Below are positions 1-9,861 of a DNA stretch of 64,000 nt, in pieces. Within the stretch, counting starts at the first letter, position 1. Every line of letters starts with the position of its first letter. Position numbers and translations under genes: made by a program. Under the pieces are notes generated by a model. That model was not told the origin of the DNA. It was given only the letters and a program-made list of their open reading frames with translations, and ran no database searches. The stretch is from the NCBI RefSeq assembly GCF_019703515.2, contig NC_059388.1, forward strand, positions 4,615,979-4,679,978, in the 5' to 3' direction. This DNA is from Myxocyprinus asiaticus. Its lineage: Eukaryota; Chordata; Actinopteri; Cypriniformes; Catostomidae.

Positions 1-408
1 AAGGGCCAAATTGTTATGGCAATATGACTGGGTCAGAGCATCTCTGAAAAGGCAAGGTCTGTGGGGTGCTCCCAGTCAGCAGCGGTGAGTACCTACCGAC
101 AGTGGTCCGCCGAGGGATAAACCACAAACCGACGACAGGGTATTGGGCGCCCAAGGCTTGTTCATGCGCGAGGGCAACGAATGCTACTGTGGCACAAGTC
201 ACAGAAAATGTTAATGATGTTTATGGGAGGAATGTGTCACAACACACAGTGCATCGCACCCTGCTGCGTATGGGGCTGCATAGATCTCAATCCCATGATC
301 TCAATCTGATTGAGCATCTGTGGGATGTGCTGGACCAACAAGTCTGATCCACAGCGGCTCCACCTCTGCTGCTAATGCACCAAAGTGCCAGATACCACAA
401 GACTTTTT
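1..408 (+). mobile_element. Tc1-like transposon, internally deleted and cut by the window edge
   Basis: This is the same family as the copy at 12.58-13.73 kb. The first bases match that copy from its transposase N-terminus, and the downstream tail after the stop codon (around 350-405) also matches. About 500 bp of the middle of the transposase is missing. The left end lies outside the window and I cannot see a right inverted repeat. Non-functional. Confidence 0.8.
66..347 (+). pseudogene. Tc1-like transposase remnant with central deletion
   Basis: Tc1-family transposases cut and paste DNA at TA sites with a helix-turn-helix DNA-binding region and a DDE/D catalytic domain. The open frame gives part of the DNA-binding region (VTENVNDVYGRNVSQHTVHR), then jumps within a few residues to the C-terminal LNLIEHLWDVLDQQV block that holds the last catalytic Glu. 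The central catalytic Asp residues are deleted. The upstream part (1-110) is in other frames. The Met at 66 is not the native start. The family assignment rests on side-by-side similarity to 12730-13535. Confidence 0.8.
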
Positions 409-2060
409 GTACTGTATGACAAGGATGGTGCTGTCCCCAATTCCCAATCAGTCACTGATGAGAAAAACAATACACAATGATTTTTCACAACCTCGACCTA
501 ACCATTAGCTTCAATCTTCTCCACAATGTTGACCAAAAAAAAATTAACAAGACAGAAACTCCTCTAAATCCCAACATAACAGAATGTTAAACACTAATAA
601 GTCTCCTTCTTGTTTCATTTCATTACATTAAAATAACACTTAATTTTAAAATTTACTCTCCCAATTCATTCCCATGCAAAGCATTCAAGGAACTGGAAAT
701 CCCCTGCCCAGATGCAACAAATATTATTCACATAGTCCTAACACAACTGGAATAAGTGAACATAGATGGAATGTACACAATGAAATTGAGATAAGACCAA
801 ATGTTAAAGAATAGTTTTGCATTAGCTCATTTAAAATAAGTTAATTGAGCAAGCAGTAAAAATGATGTTCAGTGAACACCATCTGCTTGGATGTCTGAAT
901 CAATTTGAACATTTCATAGCAAAATGAAATAGGATTTTCAGTCATAAACTAAAATAACATGTTTAAATATTCATTTCAAATAGCGTGTTAACACTCTAAG
1001 TTGAAATTACATGTTTAAAATGTAATTTAAAAGAACATGTTTCAACTATAAAATGAAATTATTTGTTTTGACTGTTCATTTATAAAAATAAACATTCGCC
1101 AACCATTAATTATAAAAACATGTTTTGACTGTAAATAGTAATAACATTGTTAGACCAATGATTAAAAAACAACAACATTATATTATCACTGTAATTATTG
1201 TGCCTCGCTAACAAACTTATTTCAGTTTTTAACCCTAAGAGTTAAAGCAGGTTTACTCCACCATGCATTTTAAACTCATTTAGACAAACTTATAAACGTT
1301 TAATTTCAGGACCTTTTAAGCTCAAGCTCAACTCTACACCACAATGGTAACCCCCAAATCTCCAACATTTCAGACACTCTTCTAAATCTCAACATAACAG
1401 AACATTAAATATTACAAATCTCCCCCTTTATTCATCTTGCACCAAAACACATAAAATTGCTCTTAATTTTAACATATACTCTCCCCATCAAGTCTCATGC
1501 AAAGCATACTGGAAAAAAATACCGTACATTTACAGTTCACTACCGTTTATATTATTATATTATTAAATGTTAAAAACTTCAAATATGAGCCTTCTGGAAC
1601 TACAAATATCTGTTTTTCACTTTTATTTTTAGTCTATAATGTTAAACACTGTAACTACTAAAGGCCACATGATGGCTTAAAGTTCATCAAGAGTGACCTT
1701 TCAAGGAACAATATATCAAATGAGTACGTATGCATAGACAGTGCACTGTGTTACTCACACAAACACAAAACACCATCCCAGTAACACGTGACACTAAAAT
1801 TATGTAATTAAAATGAACTAAACTGCATAAAATATAGCATAGAACACTCCATTGATCATAACTGATATAAAAAATATGAAACATATCTTTTTCCATAAAA
1901 TTCAATTAAATGTGATGGTTCATGCAAGGAATTCTGGGAATGCCCAATTATTGTTTTTCACCGTGAGTTTAACAAAAGTTTCCTGTAAAAGTACATGTAA
2001 TCTCTTGTTAGACATAATATGCATTTTTACCATTAATTATTTGTTACTTTTACATCTAAA

Positions 2061-2062
<2 letters not shown>
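409..2062. other. AT-rich non-coding stretch with degenerate repeats
   Basis: No coding signal. It holds two diverged copies of a roughly 150-bp repeat (about 555-705 and 1375-1515; shared words include CATAACAGAA and CATGCAAAGCAT) and an AT-rich zone at 955-1140 where the word ACATGTTT recurs. It looks like decayed interspersed repeats. Confidence 0.6.

Positions 2063-2063
<1 letters not shown>

Positions 2064-2121
<58 letters not shown>
2064..2121. repeat. (AT)n microsatellite
   Basis: About 29 uninterrupted AT units followed by a run of T. The frame crossing it (1852-2184) is an artefact of the repeat. Confidence 0.97.
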
Positions 2122-2129
<8 letters not shown>

Positions 2130-2334
2130 TATGTTTTTTGTTTTACAATATTTTACTGTAAAATTACACGTATTGTCTTATTAAATATATTACAATTTTT
2201 ACTGTATATGTTAAGGTTACTACCTGTTAACCAGTTAAAAAAAAAAATTATAGTAGCATTTTTGCATTCTTTTTCTGTTAAATTACAGACATTTTTTACA
2301 GTTATAGAAATCTGTAAACCCTAAAGTTGTAATT

Positions 2335-3060
2335 ACTGTAAAAATCAAGTTGTCTTAAGTATTACTTGAAATGTCAAGTTTTGGACTCATAACTCAAATA
2401 TTTAAGTTCATTCAACTTATTTTTCTTAAAAATCCATAGACTTAAGATTTGAAGTGTTAATAACTCAAACTACTGAGTACAAAATTGAGGCTACGTGGAA
2501 TACCCACAACCCCTTGCTACTTGATTTATCTTTCCTTGGTCAGAGGGAACAGATTGGGGAATTTACATAATTGTTATTAAGAATTCATAGATGTTTTAGC
2601 TCTTTTTTGTATTATTTATGCTTTGTTGCAAATAGTTGTTTGGTGTAATGTCACCATTAGGGTGACTTTGGTCAAGTTGGACTTTGGTCACACTATCTCA
2701 GTTCTTTTTGTGCATGTGCAGCTGAAGTGCATATATGCATTTCTGTAAAGAATTATTTATTAACTGACCTAGAATCAGTTATCATCTTTATTTGAGTTGT
2801 GCTGTTGTTTGATCTAAAATTGAATCAATTCAATTAAAATGTACATCAGTAGAAACAACAATATTTAAATTCAAATCTGAGTTAAGTCTACTTACATGTA
2901 TTTAACTCAACTTAAATAGTTAAGTTCACTCTACTTGAAAAAGTTAATTGAACTTAAATACTCAAGTTTTGGGAGACCCCATTACTCAATGGAATTTAGG
3001 GAACGAGTTTACTCAAACAAATGAGTTCAATGAATTTATTAGGGTTTTCAGTGCAACATA
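2335..3060. repeat. AT-rich inverted-repeat element, MITE-like
   Basis: The left part carries CAAGTT, ACTCAAATATTTAAGTTCA and similar words, and the right part carries their complements (TTAACTCAACTTAAATAGT, TACTCAAGTTTTG). This suggests a non-autonomous DNA transposon. Exact ends and target duplication are not resolved. Confidence 0.45.
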
Positions 3061-3311
3061 AATGGATTAAGTAAACTTGTATACTAAATTTCTACAGTAA
3101 GTGTTTTTCACTAAGTGAAATTTTGTTTGCTTTCATTTTAATGAAGAAAACTGAACGAGCAGCAAAAATTTATTTTACTTTGGGAGTGTACAGATTAATT
3201 TTGACTAAATTATTTGTTGAGTTTCTTCATTATTATGAATACAGCATAAACTTAATATCTTGTATTGCAAATGTAGCAACAAATAAAGTACAAAACAACT
3301 TTATTGTAATG

Positions 3312-3760
3312 ATGAGTCAACGGAGTTGAGATCCATGTGCAGCTTTAACAACAGTAAACGTAGTAACACAGACAGGCAGGGGTCAATCACCAGCAATAGT
3401 AATATCCAAGGCAATCCAGAGATGTAGTCAATAAACAGGCATGAGGTCAGAGTAGGCGGCAGACAATCACAGGTTATATCCAGATAAACAAGGCAGTAAT
3501 AGTAGGCATGCAGCAACGGGTCAAAACAGGGTAAACAGTCCAGGATCATACACAGGAAATGCAATAAACTAAGAGAATGCTCTGAAATGTAAGCCAGGGA
3601 AAAACAAGACTTCACAATGACAGAGAGTGAGTGTGAGACTTAAATAGCTGAATAAATGAGGAACAGGTGAGCAGGTAATCAGTGCCAAGTACGGGGATTA
3701 TGGGAAATGGAGTTCAGAGAGTTAAAGTCAATACTCAGGTGATGGAGCCCTCTGGTGGTG
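3312..3760 (-). repeat. LTR-like interspersed repeat, minus strand
   Basis: On the minus strand this runs from a leader with a short TATA-like TATTTAAGTC region to a segment ending near AAAGCTGCACATGGATC. Its overall style resembles solo LTRs or LTR fragments common in fish genomes. It has no coding content; the open frame at 3301-3615 is incidental. Family not identified. Confidence 0.4.
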
Positions 3761-3784
3761 AGTTTTTTCAATGAGCAATATTTG

Positions 3785-4145
3785 CTGAAAATGTAAATTT
3801 GTTGTAAATAAATGTATTTTATGTTACTTTAGTATTTAATTAATGTTCAATTATACTGTGTTTTCACTGTAAAAATATGTTTTTTTTTACACTGGAAGAA
3901 ATCTTTTTTACAGACATCTCAGGTTAAAATTTCATTTTCACATGTGAAAAACATGACGTTTACCTTCATTTAAAGGAGAATGTCTGTTTTTGTCAGTAAC
4001 ACATATAAGTAACAGGGAAAATGTAAATTTAGTGTGAATAAATGTATTTTAGGGGAATTTCACACATTTAATGAAAAATGGGGAATGAATGTTAAATTAA
4101 ACTGTATTTTCTCTGTAAAAATACATTTATTTTTTTACAGTGTAG
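3785..4145. repeat. AT-rich short element with internal direct repeat
   Basis: Two diverged copies of a roughly 120-bp block (3788-3905 and 4015-4145) share AATAAATGTATTTTA and CTGTAAAAATA and each ends in TTTTTTACA followed by C or G. Probably a MITE or tandemly duplicated terminal segment. Confidence 0.45.
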
Positions 4146-5208
4146 GTAATTTCATGTTTGACTACACCTGAAGGCCCCCTCTCCCCACCTCTTTCAACAC
4201 ACACAAAAAATGCTTTCTGCCACCTTGTTTTTCTACATTCAGTCCCTCCTGTAAGTCCTAATCAAGATGCATGAATTTGCAATCAGCATCTGGAGTGTGG
4301 GAGGTAATTAAGTACTAGTGACAGCAGTGGAATGGCTGTTTTTTTCTGGCTGCGCGGGTGCAATTATCTTACCTCAATATAGAGAGACCTGAATGAAATA
4401 ACAAGTATCATTAAAAGAAAACCGAAGATGTTCCACTTCTTTTCACTTACTGTTGTTTTTAGAAATTATAATTCCTGTTATGCAGTACCTTTCAAGCTCT
4501 GTAATTTAAATTCATATTATTAATATTTTTTAAGTTAGTATTTCTATAAAAAGGTGTACCAGACTTTCAAAAATGTGCTCTGTTTATACATTTATTAATT
4601 ACATAACTTGATTATTTACGTAATTACATGAACATTAACAGTTAAAGTGAGACAATAAACCAACTCATACCACAAAACATAACTTGCACATGGTAATGCT
4701 TTTGTTTTCCCATCAAAAAATGATGTCACTTACTGGAATATAATGTTATTAAGGAACTTGCTTTTGCTAGTTAAAGGGGTAACACTTTCCAAAAAGATTC
4801 TATTTGTTAACAGTAAATGCATTAGGCATCATGAACCAACAATGAACAACATTTTTACAACATTTATTAATCTTTGATCATGTTAATTTCTAAATTTACA
4901 ACTGTGCATTGTTAGTTAATGTTAGTTTATAATGCATTGACCAATGTGGTCACACTATATTTTAAGGGTCAACAATAATGCACTGAAATTAAACATGAAT
5001 AAGATAGTAATTAATTATTAACTGAATGCATTATAAGTCTATTTTAGCCATAATTTAAAACTCATTAAACATCTTATTTTTGTGTAGAAAATAATGTAAT
5101 TAATTATCTATTTCAGAAATCCATCCTAATTCAAGTTTACTAAACAATATTAATCTAGTATTTAAAAGAATAGTTGAAAAGTCAAACTCGTATGACTTTC
5201 TTCTGTGG
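4146..5208. other. Non-coding AT-rich stretch
   Basis: No gene seen. At 4780-4990 there is a low-copy-looking repeat (AACAATGAACAAC, TTGTTAGTTAATGTTAG) with a relative near 10560-10680. The last 50 bp (5160-5208) belong to the interspersed repeat that the gypsy element interrupts. Confidence 0.5.
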
Positions 5209-5213
5209 AACAC
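5160..5213 (+). repeat. Left half of an interspersed repeat split by the gypsy element
   Basis: It reads TATGACTTTCTTCTGTGGAA then the target site AACAC, and resumes at 9862. Related sequence (AGAAAGTCATA on the other strand) occurs at 21.9 kb, 32.2 kb and 36.3 kb, so this is an abundant fish repeat used as the insertion target. Confidence 0.7.
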
Positions 5214-5521
5214 TGTGGCAGCGAGGGCGTGGTCGAGCGCCTGTCCGGAGAAGGAGAAAGCGGTAAGGGTGCTCACACCTGAGCTAAATTATGTCTAACA
5301 CCTGTCTCTAATTCCAGTGAGCTTGGGGAGAGCGGCATATAAACAGCCAAGCCTGCTGCTAAAAAGTTGAAAGACTGTCTCACTGTGTGGCAGTGAGGCC
5401 TGATTGTTATTTGAGTTTGTTTGTACGGTGTGGCCATGGAGCCCATGTTTTTTTTTTAATAAAACAAACCTATTTGTAAGGACCTGTGTTCCGGGCCCTC
5501 CTTCCTTTGAAGTGTCTCACA
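5214..5521 (+). repeat. 5' LTR of Gmr1-like element
   Basis: It starts TGTGGCAGCGAGG and ends GTGTCTCACA. It has a TATA-like CATATAAACAG near 5335 and a polyadenylation signal AATAAAAC near 5458. It is 308 bp against 347 bp for the 3' LTR; most of the difference is a 40-bp block around CACGCCACTGCCAGAAGGGA that is missing here. Confidence 0.9.
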
Positions 5522-5522
5522 C

Positions 5523-5541
5523 TGGTGCCGAAACCCAGGAT
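5523..5541 (+). promoter_or_regulatory. Primer-binding site, tRNA-Phe-like
   Basis: TGGTGCCGAAACCCAGGAT directly follows the LTR. From memory it matches the complement of a vertebrate tRNA-Phe 3' end with one mismatch. It would prime minus-strand DNA synthesis. Equivalent sites lie at 19333 and 52022. Confidence 0.75.
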
Positions 5542-5555
5542 TCGAAGTACGCCCC

Positions 5556-6545
5556 ATGGAATCCTCCCAGGTAGCCGAGATCCTCCAGTCCCTCGCCAGC
5601 CTGCATCAGTCCAACCAGCAATCCCTGCTTGAGCTATGCCAAGACCAGGAATGACGGTTTTTCGAGATCCTGCGAGCTCAAGCAGAGGACCGTCTCACGA
5701 TCCGGAGCCTCCTCGGCCAGGAGAGAAAGCAAGCGGCGACCCTGGACCACCGCAGCCAACTGCCTCCCCCCACACTCCTGAAGATGGGCGTGGAGGACGA
5801 TGCCGAGGCCTTCCTCGATTTATTTGAGAGGACCACAGAGATCTGGGGCATGCCGCATGACCAGTGGGTGGCCAGGCTCCTCCCACTACTGTCCGGAGAA
5901 GCCCAGCTTGCGGCCCAACAGTTGCCAGTGGCTAATCTTCTGGCCTATGATGACCTAAAAAGTCTATCCTGCAGCGGGTGGGTCGTAGCCTGGAACAGTA
6001 TCGCCAACTGTTCCGGACCTTGAAGCTGGGGAAGACCGACCGCCCATTTGCCTTTTCCCAACGGCTCCGAGACGCATGCCGGAAATGGCTGCTGGCAGGG
6101 AATCGTGACGTCGGGGAGTGATCGACCAGGTGGTACTGGAACAGCTGATTCATCGACTGCCACAGGGGACAGCAGAGTGGGTCCAGTGCCACCGCCCGGA
6201 ATCAGTGGAGGAAGCTGTCCAGCTTGCGGAGGACCACTTGGTGGTGTACCCGAGGGCAGAAGAGCCCTCCTCTCTCTCTCCTTCTCTTCCCCCTCCCCCT
6301 GTGTGTTCCCCCCATCCCTCTCACTCTGTTCTGTCCCCAGAGCCCATTCCTGCCCCGCGGAGGCGGGGAGCTCCGCCACCAAGGCCAGTTCCTCGCCTGA
6401 GGAGGTGGACACTGCCCCCACCTCTACAGTGCCCCCGTCGCTCTCCCCCTCAGGTGGAAGTGCCCGCCGATGCAGGTGCGGGCGTCTGGGCCGGTCTGCT
6501 GGTGTTGCGGGGATCCGGGGCACTTCTGGGATCAATGCCCAGTGA
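5556..6545 (+). pseudogene. gag: gag: SCAN-like capsid region and CCHC knuckle, broken
   Basis: Gag forms the particle that packages element RNA. The start (MESSQVAEILQSLASLHQSN) is shared with the gags at 19366 and 52084. An in-frame TGA at 5652 follows residue 32. The frame reopens through an alpha-helical SCAN-like region (DAEAFLDLFERT, LLPLLSGEAQLAAQQLP), then shifts near 5960 and again near 6115 before LIHRLPQGTAEWVQC. A Pro/Ser-rich spacer leads to a zinc knuckle CWCCGDPGHFWDQC at 6497-6538 (Cys, Cys, His, Cys). Vertebrate SCAN domains are thought to derive from gag of this gypsy group. At least three breaks. Confidence 0.85.
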
Positions 6546-6589
6546 TGGAGCTGGGGATGGTGGTCTGGATCCCCGACACCCCGCAGGCT

Positions 6590-6900
6590 TCCCCCGACCG
6601 AGCCGGAGTGTACCGGATACTGGTAAGAATCAAGGGGGTTACTCACCAAGCATTGGTGGACACAGGTTGTATCAAACCATGGTCCACCAATGCTTGGTTC
6701 AATGCGAGGCATTGGGCACCGCTAAAATGGTGAGGGTGAGGTGTGTGCATGGGGATATTCACAAATACCCTATGGTGACCCTGGTGATTAAATTTCGGGG
6801 AACAAAACATAGAGTGGAGGCCGCGGTTAGTTCCCGCCTCACCCATCCGCTGATTTTGGGGACTAATTGGCCTGAATTCGGAAATGTATTAAAGGGAATA
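6590..6900 (+). pseudogene. Retroviral-type aspartic protease, frame-shifted
   Basis: The protease cuts the Gag-Pol polyprotein. The active-site triad is in ALVDTGC (DTG at 6659-6667), read in the frame of the zinc knuckle. The later flap and C-terminal part (VRCVHGDIHKYPMVTLVIKF, then LILGTNWPEF near 6851) is in a different frame, so an indel lies between about 6665 and 6700. That interval also holds a 16-nt perfect inverted repeat (6645-6660 and 6683-6698). Confidence 0.75.
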
Positions 6901-7112
6901 TGCGCGGATGGGTCCTGCACGAAAGCATGGAGATGTGAAGTGTGCGATGCTCTGTCGGGGGAGGCGGAGCCAGGGCCGTCTTCGACAGCTCCACGTCAAG
7001 ATGACGTGGGGGGGGAGAGGCTGCCGTCCCACCCATCCTCAGGGGATTTCCCGAAGGGGATTTCCCTCTGGAGCAATCATGAGATGAGACCCTCAAGCAC
7101 ACCTTTGACCAA

Positions 7113-8093
7113 GTGAGAGTAATTGATGGTCAACCACTCCAGACAAGTTTCGCACTTTCATATCCCTATTTTACGATTATAAATGAGCGGTTGTATAGAG
7201 TGATGCAGGACACTCAAACAAAAGAAGATACAACCCAGCTCTTAATACCGCGGAGCCGCCAGGAAATGCTATTCCAGGCGGCTCACTGTAATCCGATAGC
7301 GGGACACCTAGAGGAAAGGAAGACACTGAACCGCTTAATAGCCCGTTTTTATTGGCCGGGCATTGGCGGTGATGTCCGCAGGCCATTAGAGCGGTCAGCA
7401 CGCGGACATCGCTTTGTATTAGTCCTAGTGAATTATGCAACGCGATATCCAGAAGTATTGCCTTTGCGCAGTATCTCAGCACGTAGTGTTGTGGAGGCAC
7501 TCTTCAAGATAATCTCCCGGGTGGGTATTCCGAAAGAAATCCTCATTGATCAGGGCACAACTTTTATGTCACGGGCACTATGCGAGCTTTACGAATTATT
7601 GGGCATTAAGGCGATACACACCAGTGTCTACCACCCGCAGACATATGGCCTGGTGGAGCGTTTTAATAAAACCCTTAGGAACATGATTCGTTAGTTCATG
7701 CACGAGGATGCTAGGAATTGGGATAAATGGCTCGACCCCCTGTTATTTGCAGTTTGAGAGGTCCCGCAAGCCTCCACTGGGTTTTCCCCATTCGAGCTAC
7801 TGTATGGGCGGTGCCCGTGCGGGGTGCTTGACATTATCCATGAAGCTTGGGAGGAAGGACCTTCAGATAGCAAGAATGAAATTCAGTACGTTCTTGATAT
7901 TAAAGCAAAACTCCACACCTTGGGACAAATAACACAGGAGAATTTGCTCCAAGCTCAAGAACGACAGAGCCGACTGTATAACAGGGGTGCTCGGCTGCGG
8001 GAATTCGCACCGGGAGATAAGGTACTTGTATTACTACCCACATCAAGCTCCAAATTACTCGCCAAGTGGCAAGGACCCTTTGAGGTCACATGA
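7113..8093 (+). pseudogene. Integrase, lacking the CC pair and first catalytic Asp
   Basis: Integrase inserts the cDNA into the genome. It sits upstream of RT. The N-terminal zinc-binding half retains the two His (AAHCNPIAGHLEERKTLNRL), but sequence jumps from GIGGDVRR to PLERSARGHRFVLVLV. The copy at 59 kb shows what is missing: about 45-50 residues with the two Cys and the first catalytic Asp (GMDLV). The second Asp (ILIDQGTTFMSRAL) and the Glu (GLVERFNKTLR) remain. A TAG at 7692 interrupts the frame. The C-terminal part continues in shifted frames to GDKVLVLLPTSSSKLLAKWQ at 8010-8090, ending at a TGA at 8092. Confidence 0.88.
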
Positions 8094-8096
8094 CGA

Positions 8097-8933
8097 GTGG
8101 GGGATCTCGATTATGAGGTAAATCAAACCGACAGAGGGGGCGCACGTCAAATATATCACCTCAACCTCCTGAAATTGTGGAGGGAGGCAGTCCCTGTGAT
8201 GTTGGCTACGGTAGTTCCGGAGAGGGCGGAGCTCGGGCTGGAGGTGAATATAAAACCTAATCATAACACCCCGGTCACTTGCGGAGACCACCTCTCACCG
8301 TATCAGCTCACAGGGGTTGCCAAGTTGCAACAAGAATTTGCAGACGTGTTCTCCCCTCTGCTGGGTCATACGAACCTCATCCAGCACCACATCGAGACTG
8401 AACCAGGAGTGGTGGTACGTAGCCGCCCCTATCGCTTGCCCGGACACAAAAAGAAAATAGTTCGGGAAGAAATGGATGCGATACTCAATATGGAGGTAAT
8501 AGAGGAATCCCACAGCGATTGGTCCAGCCTGGTTGTTCTAGTGCCTAAGAGCGACGGGTCTGTACGGTTCTGTGTGGATTATAGAAAAGTCAACGCGGTG
8601 TCCAAATTTGATGCGTACCCGATGCCCCGCGTTGATGAGTTGCTCGATCGGTTAGGTACTGCTCAATTTTATTCGATATTGGATTTGACAAAGGGTTATT
8701 GGCAGATCCCCTTGACACCACTTTCCCACGAAAAAACAGCCTTCTCCACGCCGTTTGGATTGCACCAATTTGTGATGCTTCCGTTCGGTTTGTTTGGGGC
8801 CCTGGCTACATTTCAGCGTCTCATGGACCGAATCCTCAGACCGCATTCGGCACGGTATCTGGGGTTCCACTTGGGTCATGGGCAGGTGCGTCGTCAAATT
8901 GACAAGACTGCGGCGATTGCGACCTGCACGTGA
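8097..8933 (+). pseudogene. Reverse transcriptase, YxDD region deleted
   Basis: RT copies element RNA to DNA. Gypsy-type motifs are in order: RSRPYRLPGHKKKIVREEMD, VVLVPKSDGSVRFCVDYRKV, YPMPRVDELLDRLG, FYSILDLTKGYWQIPL, TAFSTPFGLHQFVMLPFGL, FQRLMDRILRPH. The frame then jumps at about 8850 straight to RYLGFHLGHG. The 60-kb copy has about 45 residues there, including YLDD, so the catalytic aspartates are lost. The 278-codon frame is otherwise open, which suggests the deletion inactivated the gene late or by template switching. The first 60 or so residues link to the integrase C-terminus (IYHLNLLKLW). Confidence 0.92.
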
Positions 8934-8939
8934 CCCAAG

Positions 8940-9492
8940 ACCAAAAAGGGGGTGAGACAGTTCCTAGGGCTGGCTGGCTATTACAGGAGGTCTGTGCCTA
9001 ATTATTCGGACGTCACCAACCCGCTGACTGATCTCACTAAAAAAAGGGGCTGCAGACCCAGTCCAGTGGACAGAGCAGTGCCAACAGGCGTTCTTATTAC
9101 AGACGGACGCTTCAGACAGAGGACTGTGGGCCATACTCTCGCAGGTGGTGGAGGGGGAGGAGCGCCCGGTGCTGTATATCAGCCACAAGCTCTCCTTGAG
9201 GGAGACCAAGTACAGCACTGTGGAGAAGGAGTGTCTGACCATCAAGTGGGCGGTACTCACCCTCCGCTACTACCTGCTGGGGTGGGCCTTCACCCTCTGC
9301 TCGGACCATGCCCCACTCCAATGGCTCCACCGCATGAAGGATACCAACGCACAGATCACCCATTGGTATCTGGCTCTCCAGCCCCTTAAATTCAAGGTGG
9401 TCCACAGACCGGGGGCACAGATGGCTGTCGCCGACTTCCTTTCCAGAAATGGGGGGGAAGTGGTAGACAGGCCGGATGGCTCCCTGGCCTGA
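8940..9492 (+). pseudogene. RNase H and connection domain
   Basis: RNase H removes the RNA strand during reverse transcription. The connection starts with VRQFLGLAGYYRR at 8952, in the frame that opens at 8952. After frame changes near 9050-9145 the RNase H follows: QTDASD near 9110 (catalytic Asp region, another frame), YSTVEKECLTIKWAV (catalytic Glu), FTLCSDHAPLQWLHRM (Asp), ending VADFLSRNGG. The largest open piece is 9145-9492. It stops 18 nt before the 3' LTR. Confidence 0.88.
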
Positions 9493-9509
9493 GTCTGGCG
9501 GTGGGGATA

Positions 9510-9856
9510 TGTGCCAGCGGGGCCGTGGTTGAGTGCCTGTCCGGAGAGGGAGAAAGCGGTAAGGGCTCTTACACCTGAGCTATATTATGTCTAACACCTG
9601 TCTCTAATTCTAGTGAGCTTGGGGAGAGCGGCATATAAACAGCCACGCCACTGCCAGAAGGGAGAGGGAGAGCGAGACAGAACACAACCTTGGTGTGCCT
9701 GCTGCTAAAAAGTCTCACTGTGTGGCCGTGAGGCCTGATTGTTATTTGAGTTTGTTTGTGCAGTGTGGCCGTGGAGCCCATGTTTTTGTTTTAATAAAAC
9801 TAACCTGTTGGTGAAGACCTGTGTTCCGGGCCCTCCTTCCTTTGAAGTGTCTCACA
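9510..9856 (+). repeat. 3' LTR of Gmr1-like element
   Basis: It starts TGTGCCAGCGGGG and ends CTCACA, is similar to 5214-5521 and carries the same TATA-like and AATAAAAC signals. A G-rich stretch (GGCGGTGGGGATA, 9498-9509) just upstream serves as the polypurine tract. Confidence 0.9.
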
Positions 9857-9861
9857 AACAC

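Larger units (their letters stand above)
5214..9856 (+). mobile_element. Ty3/gypsy LTR retrotransposon, Gmr1-like, degenerate copy
   Basis: A 4.64-kb element with two related LTRs that begin TG and end CA, flanked by the perfect 5-bp duplication AACAC (5209-5213 and 9857-9861). The internal order is PBS, gag with SCAN-like region and CCHC knuckle, aspartic protease, integrase, reverse transcriptase, RNase H. Integrase before RT is the order of Ty1/copia, but the RT and RNase H sequences are of gypsy type. That combination is known from the Gmr1 group of deuterostome gypsy elements. Stops, frameshifts and two domain-removing deletions make it non-autonomous. A copy with the same order lies at 51.7-61.6 kb. 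Confidence 0.9.

Noticed and set aside
1852..2184. 110-codon frame
   Set aside because: It crosses an (AT)n microsatellite and gives an Ile/Tyr run; no support.
5945..6712. 255-codon minus-strand frame
   Set aside because: Shadow of the GC-rich gag spacer on the other strand.
6118..7116. Single 332-codon protein
   Set aside because: It splices SCAN-like gag, an out-of-frame spacer and protease tail by chance. The zinc knuckle and DTG lie in another frame.
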